Source: Cryptomeria japonica (Eukaryota; Streptophyta; Pinopsida; Cupressales; Cupressaceae). Taken from it: 64,000 nt of DNA. Both the position numbers and the translations under genes were made by a program. This document shows, piece by piece, positions 55,011 to 64,000 of the stretch. Each line of letters begins with the position of its first letter. Positions within the stretch are counted from its first letter, which is position 1. The stretch spans positions 305,321,950-305,385,949 of the forward strand of contig NC_081408.1 of the NCBI RefSeq assembly GCF_030272615.1, given 5' to 3'. The notes beneath the pieces are model-generated. The model had not been told where the DNA came from, did no database searches, and saw nothing but the letters and a program-made list of their open reading frames with translations.

Positions 55011-56420
55011 ATGGCTCAAACCCGATCACAGTCAAGGCAACGAGAAATAGAAATAGAAGAAGAAGAAGAGGAAAATCTCAATGAATTTCAAGAAGCACTT
55101 GGAGGAAATGCGAATGACGAAAACCCAAGTACTCCTACTCCCGCAACAATAGGAAGGGCTCAACATAACCCTCTCTTTAACAAACTGTTTGACGAAATAC
55201 TCAGGAGCAATGCGGATGCTAACTTCTTAAAACTCGCTCAAGAAGGAGCCAAACTCCCATCTGACTTTGATCTTGCCCAATTAAGACAAGCATCAGAAAG
55301 ACAAAGTCGTCATGAAGAGGAAAGAGGTAGAGATCCCATCAGATATAACATTCCTTGAGGCAACCCACCACCTCCTCCTCCGACTGAAATGGAGATGTTG
55401 TGGCAACAAGTCGAGAATCTCGCCCAACAACTTCATAGTGGTGTCAAAACTAACCAATTCTCACTCAATGACATATGTCCCTATCCTTTTGATAGGAATC
55501 TTTATATGCCACCCTTTCCCCGAGGATTCAAAACACCCAAATTTGAAAAATATAGAGGAAAGGGAGATCCCCGTGATCATGTCAGAGAATTTCATTCCGC
55601 TTGCCTCGAAGTGGCATATGAAGACACCTACCTAATGCGCCTTTTTCCCCAAAGCTTGGGAGGAACAACCACATCATGGTATTCCCGACTACCAGGAGGC
55701 ATTAGAACATTTGAGGAACTCATCCAGAAGTTCATAGCTCATTATTCTCATAACATTGAACGCGACATTACCATGGCTGATCTGTGCAACACCAAACAAA
55801 AACCAGGTGAACTATTCTCAGTATTCCTGCAACGATGGCATCAAATGTCTAGAAGACGTTCTCTTTAGTTACCTGAATGAGAACTAGTGGAAATATTCAT
55901 TTCCAACTTAAATGAAGAAATGGAATTTCACCTGGATGTAAAAGAAACAGACTCTTTTAATGATATGATCACCAAGGGTTTGAAATGTGAAAGGGCACTC
56001 ATCAAGAAAGGACTCATCAAAATCTTTAATGAACCAAAAGATGGTCCTTGCCCACGCTTCAATAGCGATAAACCAAGCTTCTGGAATAAAAACAAGAATA
56101 CCGTCAATGATGGGGTTGTGGATGCCCGGACTATCCAAAATGCACAACCTGTGGTTCGGTTTGCAGGACAGAATCCTCCACCTCAGAATAACACAAATAT
56201 TCCTTCCAATCAAGGTCGCATCACATCTCACAATGAACCAAGACCTCATCAGCAAAATAAGAAACGCACATACACTCCCTTAGGGGAACCCATTGAAATG
56301 GTATTGCGACAACTCATTTCTCAAAATTTGGTCACTCTACCTAAACTATCAAACTATGAGCCTCAGGTCAAACCAGCATGGTGGAGAGATACTGAACACT
56401 GTGAATTCCATCAATGAAGA
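55011..56420 (+). pseudogene. Tat gag
   Basis: The start is set at MAQTRSQSRQ (55011), because the upstream part of the frame is leader-like. The capsid region has NLYMPPFPRGFKTPKFEKY, GDPRDHVREFHSACLE and TTTSWYSRLPGG, and ends with a knuckle-like CEFHQ-stop-RGHKTSNC near 56400-56440. Stops: TGA 55356, TAG 55866, TGA 55878, TGA 56415, each one C-to-T change from Arg or Gln codons. Gag forms the particle and binds RNA. Confidence 0.9.
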
Positions 56421-57784
56421 GGTCACAAGACAAGTAATTGTCATCGATTGAAAGATCTTATTCAGGACCTTATTGATCGAGGAGAAATTGAAATAGAAGG
56501 ACATGACCCAAAAACAACAAATAATGATCATCTGATGTTTAAAAATCCACTTCCATCACAAGATCAAAGGGGTCCTTCCACTTCCAGGCGAGGCACTGAT
56601 ACCACTGATTATACACAGGCCGCGTATAATTACACTGTAAATCATCTGTATGATGCCAGTGAACAAATTGCAACTATAACCTTCAAAAATCCCAACTCAA
56701 ATTGCAATGTTGTTACGCGTCGCGGCAAAGTTACCATCAAGGCAGCTCCACAAGGCACCACCTCCATCCCAAGCAGTACAATCTTGTGGAACAATTAGAT
56801 AAAATGCCTGCGCTTATATCTATTTTAGAGCTATTGCGCCTATCGCCCTCTCATAAAACTATCTTGGATCAAGCACTCCAAGAGGTGTCAGTCCCTGCAA
56901 ATCTGAATACAGACCAATTTCAAGCCATGGTTGGAAGTCTAAAGTCATCACCTTGTCTCGCTTTTTCCGAAAGTGACAACTCTTCCTTCCAGCAACCGCA
57001 TAACGCCTCACTCCACATCGAAGGATTTATTAACCAGCATAGGATCAAGCGAGTCTTGATCGATAATGGAGCAGGCCTAAATATTTGTACACTACAGTTG
57101 GTCACAGCATTGGGATATGCGGTAGAATCAATGGATCCTCATAAGAAGATCACAATCAAAGCCTATGACGATGCGGAGCATTCATCCAAAGGAGCCGTGG
57201 TACTACCAATCCGAGTAGGCCCTGTGGTAAAGCACATCATTTGTCAGGTTTTGGACCTTCCTCTGCCATATAATCTATTGTTAGGGAGACCTTGGATACA
57301 TGCCATGCAAGCCATTCCATCTACCTACCATCAATGTATCAAGTTCCCACATAATGGTGTAGAGATCACAATCCTGGGCGATGCAAATCCCTTTGCATAT
57401 TGCCATAATATCAACCATCAACCAGAGATTACCGTTCCTAATAATAGAGAAGCCATTTCTTCCACATCATATATAAGTCTCGCCTCTCTTGCCAGTTCAA
57501 ACACTAGTATACCCAAGCAAGAAAAGCTTAAAATGAAGATAGCAGACAAAGGTCCTGGGGAATACAACTTGAGTCAACTCTTTTGTGTGGGACAAATGCC
57601 CACTTCTCCTAGAACACATGGTAAACCACAGTAGTTACTCCAGCAACCACTGATCACGCCAACATGTGCTTTGACGCCTTTCATCCTTGGGAAGAGTCAA
57701 GAAGAAGAAACCCAAGATGAGGACTTAGCGGACTAGATCTATAAAGATCCCATCACCACTGATATACCGCAAGTTCAACTTCCT
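56421..57784 (+). pseudogene. Tat protease region
   Basis: After a frameshift near 56750 the frame to 57634 holds VLIDNGAGLNICTLQL, the active-site block (Asp-Asn-Gly-Ala in place of Asp-Ser or Thr-Gly), and LPYNLLLGRPWIHAMQAIPS, the second block. The frame then has TAG at 57632 and at 57734 before reaching the G-patch part. Asp-Asn-Gly versions are known in plant gypsy elements, so loss of activity cannot be inferred from that alone. Confidence 0.88.
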
Positions 57785-57930
57785 ATGGATCAATATGGCA
57801 AAGGCCTCCTCATTATGCAAAGAATGGGATATGATGGTCAAAGTGTTTTGGGCTATTGCAAACAAGGACGACATAAACCTCTACTACCAGAATTAAAGCC
57901 CACAGGTAATACAGGCCTCGGCTTTGAAAA
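57785..57930 (+). other. G-patch-like motif in the Tat polyprotein
   Basis: GKGLLIMQRMGYDGQSVLGY has the G-patch pattern (Gly spacing, MGY, G-x-x-LG). This motif is known between protease and reverse transcriptase in plant Tat and Ogre elements and binds nucleic acid in other proteins. Confidence 0.7.
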
Positions 57931-59815
57931 AGAGGTCTTTCCTAAACTCAAATTCAAAGGAAAACCCAGCAAACCATTTTGTCCACCTACGGCAAAAAGG
58001 ACACCTTTCATCATTAAAGCAGCCTCAAGCATCATCCCAATGCAACCATCACCAATGCCATTTATTCCACCAAATGAACTCGTAATCCCATTAGCAGCAC
58101 CATTAGCATCAACTGTATCAGAACCCACAGCAGCATCTATGGCACCAACAGTTCCAGCAGAAACCACTGAGTCAATATTACCGATACTTCCCGTATCAGA
58201 TTCTTTAATCCCCATCAACCTTCCTGCAACACTAATCACTACAAAGGTACATCAACCAATCACACCTATAGTATTTAACTCAAAGGACATCCCAGTATGG
58301 TATAGTAATCGGATGCTGGAAAGTGATTCAGAGACCGACTCACATGAATGGGAATTTGATTCGGTGCAACTTAATACTTCAGATGAGGAAGACACATCAC
58401 CACCTCCGCCACGCAAAGACATCCCTGTTTACGGAGAAGCACAGATAAAGACCACATGGGTTCCTGAGCTGAAAACATCTTCCACAGACCCTACGTCTCA
58501 TCCTATGCCTGATTCTGACAGGGAGAGTACCATTAACGACCTTCACCATAACGTCTTAACCTTCACTGATACATCTAACGTACTTAACCTAATCGATGAA
58601 GTAATGCCCATTATCCACCCTGAACTCATCGAATGGAACCAACCAAATCCCCCATGTCTTGACTTCTTCCAAAACGATGAAGCTATCATTGACTTTTTGG
58701 AATTAAGGGATAACCTACCAAGTGGGGATCACAAAGCTGGATTTGCAATTGAACTTAATAGCGCAACATACTTCGGGGCGGATGCCAAACCCTTCAGTTG
58801 CAAAAATATAACAATAAAACATGGATCTTCTAGTGAAAATCACACTGTGGCACTGTTTGATCCAACAAAAGTAAAAAGAAAGAGCGTATCCAATGGTGAA
58901 AACCTCTCTGGGGCGCCTGAGGATGAAGGGTTTGACATTCTCCCTGCTAATGCACAACAGGAACGATCAACGATTCTCATCGAGGAAACCAAAGAATACA
59001 ATGTGGGGACTCTTGAAAATCCTCATATCATACATCTGGCATCTCTTCTCACTCTAGAGGAACAACCTAAATTTATAGAGTTCTTCCAGAAGCGTCAGAT
59101 CAACTTTGCATGGTCATATGCAGACATGCCTGGGCTTGATCCCGATTTAGTCATGCATCACCTTACTGTAGCAGAAGGAGCCAAACCTGTCAAGCAGAAG
59201 CTTCGTAAGATGCATCCTCAGATTGCAGTATTAGTCAAAACAGAACTCAAGAAACTCCTAGATGTTGGTTTCATTAGACCAATTGATTATGCAAAATGGA
59301 TCTCCAATATTGTGCCTGTCAGCAAACCAAAAGGGGGCATCCACATTTGTACTGACTTCAAAGATCTGAATAAGGCCTGTCCTAAGGATGACTTCCCCCT
59401 TCCCAATATTGACATCATAGTGGATCTGACAGCCAGACACGCCATGCTTTCACTCATGGATGGCTTTTCCGGATACAATCAGATAAAGATCGCACCAGAA
59501 GATCAACATAAGACAGCCTTCACATGTCCATGGGGCACATATTGCTGGAATGTAATGCCTTTCAGTCTTAAGAATGCAGGAGCAACCTATCAAAGAGCAA
59601 TTACCACCATCTTCCATGACATGATGCATACTATGATGGAAGATTATGTGGATGACTTACTAGCAAAATCACTCACTAGAGAAGGGCATCTCCACATCTT
59701 AGATAAAATCTTTGATAGATTGGAGCAATACCATGTTCGACTCAACCCAAAGAAATGTGTCTTTGGAGTGACCTCCGGGAAACTTCTAGGATACATTGTC
59801 TCAAGCAAAGGTTAA
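57785..59815 (+). pseudogene. Tat linker and reverse transcriptase
   Basis: 676 open codons: G-patch-like start, about 370 residues of Pro, Thr and Ser-rich acidic linker, then reverse transcriptase from about residue 450: VGFIRPIDYAKWISNIVPV, GGIHICTDFKDLNKACPKDD, LSLMDGFSGYNQIKIAPED and catalytic YVDD (59645-59656). The frame ends at TAA 59813 because a short deletion joins IVSSKG to KVKAIMDM out of frame. The catalytic residues look intact. Confidence 0.93.
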
Positions 59816-60480
59816 GGCAATCATGGACATGCCACCTCCAAAGAATATCAGTTAGCTAAGGACACTACAAGGACGGCTCCAATCTATCCGCAGATTCATC
59901 GCACAACTGGCTGATAAGCGTCACCCATTCACACACCTACTACACAAGAACATCCGCTTTCAATGGGATGCCAAATGCCAACAAGCATTTCAGACGCTTA
60001 AAGACTATCTCATGAATCCACCATTGTTGATGCCACCAGATCCAAGTAGACCGTTGTTACTCTATATCTCAGCAACAAGTACAACATTGGGTGTACTACT
60101 GGCACAACATAATGCAGAAGGAAAAGAGTGTGTTGTTTACTACATCTCTCGCACACTGGTGGGCTATGAACTCAATTACACACCTATTGAGTGAGCTTGC
60201 CTAGCAGTAATCTTAGCAGCTACTAAACTGAGGCACTATCTGTTAACACACAAAGTACAACTCATTGTAAAGATTGATCCACTCAAGTATTTACTTAACA
60301 AAGCAGCATTGACAGGCCGCTTGGCCAAATGGGTGATGATTCTAAGTGAATTTGACATTGAGTACGTGGACCGTAAAGCTATCAAAGGTCAAGTTATTGC
60401 AGATCAGTTGGTCGATGCACCCCTCATAGGCAATCATCCTCTCATTTCCAATTTTCTAGATGAAGAGATATTCATGATTA
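59816..60480 (+). pseudogene. Tat reverse transcriptase end and first RNase H
   Basis: KAIMDMPPPKN, then TAG at a Gln position, then RFIAQLADKRHPF and LLLYISATSTTLGVLLAQ, where the catalytic Asp of a working RNase H is absent (YISA), then ISRTLVGYELNYTPIE, TGA (60192), ACLAVILAATKLRHYL and FDIEYVDRKAIKGQVIADQL. Loss of the first RNase H site is usual in the Tat lineage, where a second RNase H takes over. Confidence 0.85.
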
Positions 60481-62246
60481 CAACAACACAACCATGGAAA
60501 CTATACTTTGATGGCTCGTACACTAGGCATGGCTCGGGGGCAGGCATTCTGTTTATCACACCTCAAGGTGACAGCATCCTGAAGTCTTACAGGCTCACAT
60601 TTCCATGCACAAACAACATAGCAGAGTATGAGGCCTTGATCACAGGACTCAGGTTAGCCATACAATGGAAATTACAAGAACTACAAGTATATGGCGATTT
60701 CCAACTGGTCATTCGACAAGCAACAGATGAATATCAGACCAAGGATGATAAACTCATGCCATATAAGCAAATGGTGGACACTCTAAAGACATCATTCTCT
60801 ACTATCACTTTTGAGCAGATACCAAGAGATCATAATCGAGTTGGTGATGCTATGGCTACCATCGCATCTCTCCTAGATCTTCCACAAAATTCAACACGCT
60901 ATGAGTTCTTGGTAGAACAGCTTTGGATCCCCGCTTATGATATCCCCGAATCTGAGATGATATGTCACCTTGTCGGTTCTGAATCCCCATGGTACAGTGA
61001 ATTCTACACCTATCTCCGCGATCATACCCTTCCTCCCAACCAATCGAATAACCAACGAAAAACCTTTATTCGCCAAACTGCTCGATATACCATTATTGCC
61101 GAAACCCTATACCGACGCGGTCTTGATGGTACTCTCCTTCGATGTCTGGAGCAGGATGAGATAACAAAGGCTTTGGAAGAAATCCATGAAAGCATTTGCG
61201 GGACTCATTCAAGTGGTCCATCACTTGCCAAGAAACTCCTCCGTAATGGATACTATTGGCCATCTATGGAAAAGGATTCCTACTACTTTGTCAGAAAATG
61301 CAAAAAATGTCAAGTTCATGGCGACCTGATACATGCACCAGCCCAGGAACTGCAACCAATCACAATAGCATGGCCTTTTTGTCAATGGGGCCTTGACATT
61401 GTGGGTAAAATCCATCCATCTTCATCCAATGGCCATAAATTCATTATTACCACCACCGAATATTTCACAAAGTGGATCGAAGCTATTCCACTTACCCAAG
61501 TCACCGGCAAGCAGATCACCTCATTTATCCTTAACTACATCATCTGTCGGTATGGTGTACCCATGTCCATCATCACAGATAACGGTCTTCCTTTCAAAAA
61601 TCAGGATGTTCGTGAACTTTGTGAGAAATTTCATATCCAACACCGCTTTTCCACTCCCTACTACCCACAAGGCAATGGTCAGGCCGAAGCATCCAATAAA
61701 AACATATTGAGGATCCTCAAGAAGATAGTCAATGATGTCAGTCGTGATTGGCATGTTCAACTGAATCCAGTGCTATGGGCATATCGAACTAGCATTCGAA
61801 CCCCTCTAGGTGCAACTCCTTATTTGTTGGTCTATGGTGCAGAAGCTATCTTGCCTATTGAGGTCGAGATACCATCACTACGAGTTTCCTTGCACAATCT
61901 AATAGATGATGAAGCCTACAGAGTATCTCGTCTTCAGGACTTAGAATTACTTGGTGAGAAGCGACAAGCTGCATACAATCATCTCAAAGCCTATCAACAA
62001 CGCATGAGCAGAAGCTACAATCACCGAGTTAGACCTCGTACATTTGAGGTAGGTGATCTTGTTCTCCGAGAGAATCCTCACAACCAACCAAATAGAGAAC
62101 ATCAGGGCAAGTTTGAATCAAACTGGCTAGGCCCATATGTTGTCACTGCTGTATTCGGGTCCGGGGCATATCAATTGGCTACATCAGAAGGAGAACCGCT
62201 CGCAGATCCAATCAACAACATGCACCTCAAACGGTTTTATACATAA
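60309..62246 (+). pseudogene. Tat second RNase H and integrase, open frame
   Basis: 645 open codons. Second RNase H: WKLYFDGSYTRHGSGAGILF (about residue 62), NNIAEYEALITGL and DFQLVIRQ, with the acidic residues present. Integrase: zinc part HESICGTHSSGPSLAKKLL with CKKCQ, core Asp at 61395 (LDIVG), Asp at 61578 (TDNG) and Glu at 61686 (AEASNK), giving a D-60-D-35-E pattern. It ends in the tail FEVGDLVLRENPH, LGPYVVTAVFGSGAYQL and HLKRFYT-stop. This is the only long intact part of the element. It is listed as part of a pseudogene because upstream parts are broken. Confidence 0.93.
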
Positions 62247-63430
62247 GTTGTACAGAGCATCAGGCTCCCCTACATACCAGAAAATACCAAAAACATTCAG
62301 AAAAATGTCCTGAAGAAAATACAAAAAACATTCTAAAAAGTAAAGAAAAATCATGCATCCAAACGGTGAACAACCACTCCGGTGGTACCTTGGGTATGTA
62401 CGATGGTGAAAACCAGGCAAATAGGCGCCACTCGTAAAGACTATTGCTCCATTATCTTTCAGACTTGTTGCGATCACATCTACTTCATACATACATCCAT
62501 CCATCCAAAAACCATGGCTTGTTATTCATCTGCAATTATGATAGTACTTCATGCGTCTAGCATCCCGCTTTTTCATAGTCATGTCTAAAACTGGGGGCAA
62601 CGCCCTTAACCTATTGATGGAAGTGGATTCTACATTGTCTTATGATCCATTAAGGTCTTCATTCCAAATAATCATCAAAAAAAAAAAAACCAAAAAACAT
62701 TGGAAAATGTCTCAACAAAAATACCAAAAACATTCAAAACAATTCAAAATCCAAAAACATTGACAAAACATCGAAAATCACACAAAAACATGACAACACT
62801 TTGTACATACTCATCCATGTAGATACCAAAACAAACATTGACATAATACGCACACGATGACCATTTACCAATCAAACCACACAATCAACATCAACACTCA
62901 AAACTGTCTTTAACAAGGATGCATCCTTCCTTACCAAAACAAAGACAAAAGTGACGTTTTCTTTGACAAGAAAATTATGTTAAGCTATCAAATACTTGGT
63001 TGATTTGTGAGTATAATCATTCATTTATCTGTATCAGGATCTTTCAGTATTGTTTTGTATCGTTTGCACATTATTCCGATGAAGTTCTGGGGCATGTACT
63101 AATGGTGTCTACGTGGGAAGTTCGCCAAGCAACGTGATCTTATGCCAAATGTAGTCATAGATCATTACGGTTTGCTAACTACAGCATATACCTTGACCAT
63201 ATGAGCATGAACCATTACCAAGATCCAAATTCTTTATTCTTTATGTATATACTGTTTGTTTGCAGGTACAATGCTCTTCCTTTGGTTCCTCCTATCTCAT
63301 CCAAACTAGATAAAGGTTTTTATCTCTTAGTACGGTATGCACTTGTCTCAGGATATGATCAGCCTAAGATCAAGGAGGACGATCCAAGTCATGCATGAAT
63401 GGAGATAATCCTTGTCTGTTCCGCAAGCAA
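62247..63430 (+). other. Tat 3' region after integrase
   Basis: Non-coding. Contains AAAACTGGGGGCAAC near 62586-62600, a purine-rich stretch that could be a polypurine-like signal, then an A-rich block of CCAAAAACATTGA-like words (62640-62800). Nothing here resembles the start of the 5' LTR, so the 3' LTR must lie beyond the window or be lost. Confidence 0.55.
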
Positions 63431-63540
63431 TACTCTGGTCGACTTGACCCTTATATCAAGTCGTTTGTATTAACTTGCTATACAAAATCCATGAAAGGAA
63501 TACTCAGGTCATCTTGAATCATTATGTCAAGATGCTTATA
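63431..63540 (+). repeat. Two related hairpin units of about 70 bp
   Basis: Unit one has AATACTCTGGT followed by stem CGACTTGA/TCAAGTCG (63440-63447/63456-63463). Unit two has AATACTCAGGT followed by stem CATCTTGA/TCAAGATG (63510-63517/63527-63534). Both stems are perfect 8-bp stems and differ at two base pairs, with both sides changed to keep pairing. Confidence 0.8.
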
Positions 63541-64000
63541 TTCTCTTCCAACATTTTAAAGCTCAATGATGAAAATAGAGCACTATGGATCGTCATTTCA
63601 TCTCATCTGTTTATATCTTGCATTCTATTGCATATCACCAATTTATTCATCTATTCATATATTGGATTTATATGCAAAATGTAAAAATTAAGCTGGTCTT
63701 GGATATAATCACGACCGAGTACTCTGATACATCATCAATGCATCATGCAAAGTCTTACAAACCTTGCATTCCTCATGGTCATATCATCATCGCATTTAGT
63801 TGCATCTTGCATTAAGTACATTCACGTCATTTTAACTTAACATTGCATATAGTTCACTTTTGACATTAGTTTTCATTAAATCATTTTGCATCATTGCATC
63901 AATCATAAATAATTAGATTCATTCGTGGGATTAAATTGTCTTTGATTGTTTTAAATCATTTACTAGGCATTCATACAGTGTAGATTATCCATTATCATTT
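63541..64000. other. Sequence to the window end, nothing recognised
   Basis: AT-rich, with repeated GCATT and CATTTTGCATCATTGCATC words. Probably still inside the Tat element. Confidence 0.4.

Larger units (their letters stand above)
50770..64000 (+). mobile_element. Tat-lineage Ty3/gypsy retrotransposon, continues past the window
   Basis: Order: 5' LTR, primer site, 2.8-kb leader, gag, protease, G-patch-like motif, reverse transcriptase, RNase H, second RNase H, integrase, long 3' region. The second RNase H (FDGSYTRHGSGAG) after a degenerate first one is characteristic of the Tat lineage. The 3' LTR is not in the window. About eight in-frame TAG or TGA stops and two frameshifts disable it. 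Confidence 0.9.

Noticed and set aside
55908-56255. 115-codon minus-strand frame opposite Tat gag
   Set aside because: Mirror frame of gag with no motif. Similar mirror frames at 57853-58239 and 61521-61760 were left out.
1-64000. CRISPR arrays, tRNA and rRNA genes
   Set aside because: No regularly spaced direct repeats with unique spacers, and no complete cloverleaf or rRNA sequence was seen. The tandem repeats present are satellites or degenerate repeats.

Overview
This is nuclear DNA of a seed plant. It is AT-rich, has no intact host gene I can defend, and is built mostly of LTR retrotransposons, tandem repeats and decayed genes. The retroelement types (Ty1/copia, chromodomain Ty3/gypsy, Tat-lineage Ty3/gypsy) and a subfamily XII leucine-rich-repeat receptor kinase pseudogene fit a large, repeat-rich plant genome. 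A gymnosperm (conifer) is my best guess, but that is inference from gene style and decay, not from a diagnostic sequence.

Layout. 1-1.5 kb: an unassigned block packed with small perfect hairpins, beginning with a six-unit array of hairpins whose stems change in compensating ways. 1.5-5.7 kb: AT-rich intergenic DNA with direct repeats, a 75-bp in-frame tandem duplication, a 53-T run and a trinucleotide microsatellite. 5.76-8.02 kb: a complete small non-autonomous LTR element with both LTRs, primer binding site, polypurine tract and a TATTT target duplication. 8-15.4 kb: intergenic repeats, a SINE-like stretch and a possible first exon. 15.4-19.6 kb: minus-strand LRR receptor kinase pseudogene whose kinase end is present two and a half times. 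21-24 kb: degenerate tandem repeats, then a palindromic satellite lying between (AG)n and (CT)n. 24.3-27.7 kb: a decayed protein gene with DDE-transposase-like motifs. 28.8-32.4 kb: minus-strand copia gag-protease element with one LTR. 32.8-37.7 kb: plus-strand chromodomain gypsy element, 5' truncated. 41.3-44.9 kb: minus-strand gag-protease-only gypsy element with two LTRs and a TATAT target duplication. 47.8-48.5 kb: four copies of a repeat of about 170 bp. About 49-50.8 kb: fragment of an old Tat-type element, into which a younger Tat-lineage element (50.77 kb to past the window end) appears to have inserted.

How the parts relate. The retroelements carry gag, protease, reverse transcriptase, RNase H and integrase modules in the usual family order. 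All reading frames are broken, and many of the premature stops are TAG, TGA or TAA at positions explained by one C-to-T change in CAG, CGA or CAA (or G-to-A in TGG). This fits methylation-driven deamination of silenced repeats. The most unusual signals are RNA-structure-like: the hairpin block at 0.46-1.43 kb, the AGCGCT palindrome cluster and conserved leader block downstream of the Tat-element primer site, and a pair of 8-bp hairpins with two compensatory base-pair changes near 63.5 kb. No tRNA, rRNA or CRISPR array was seen.
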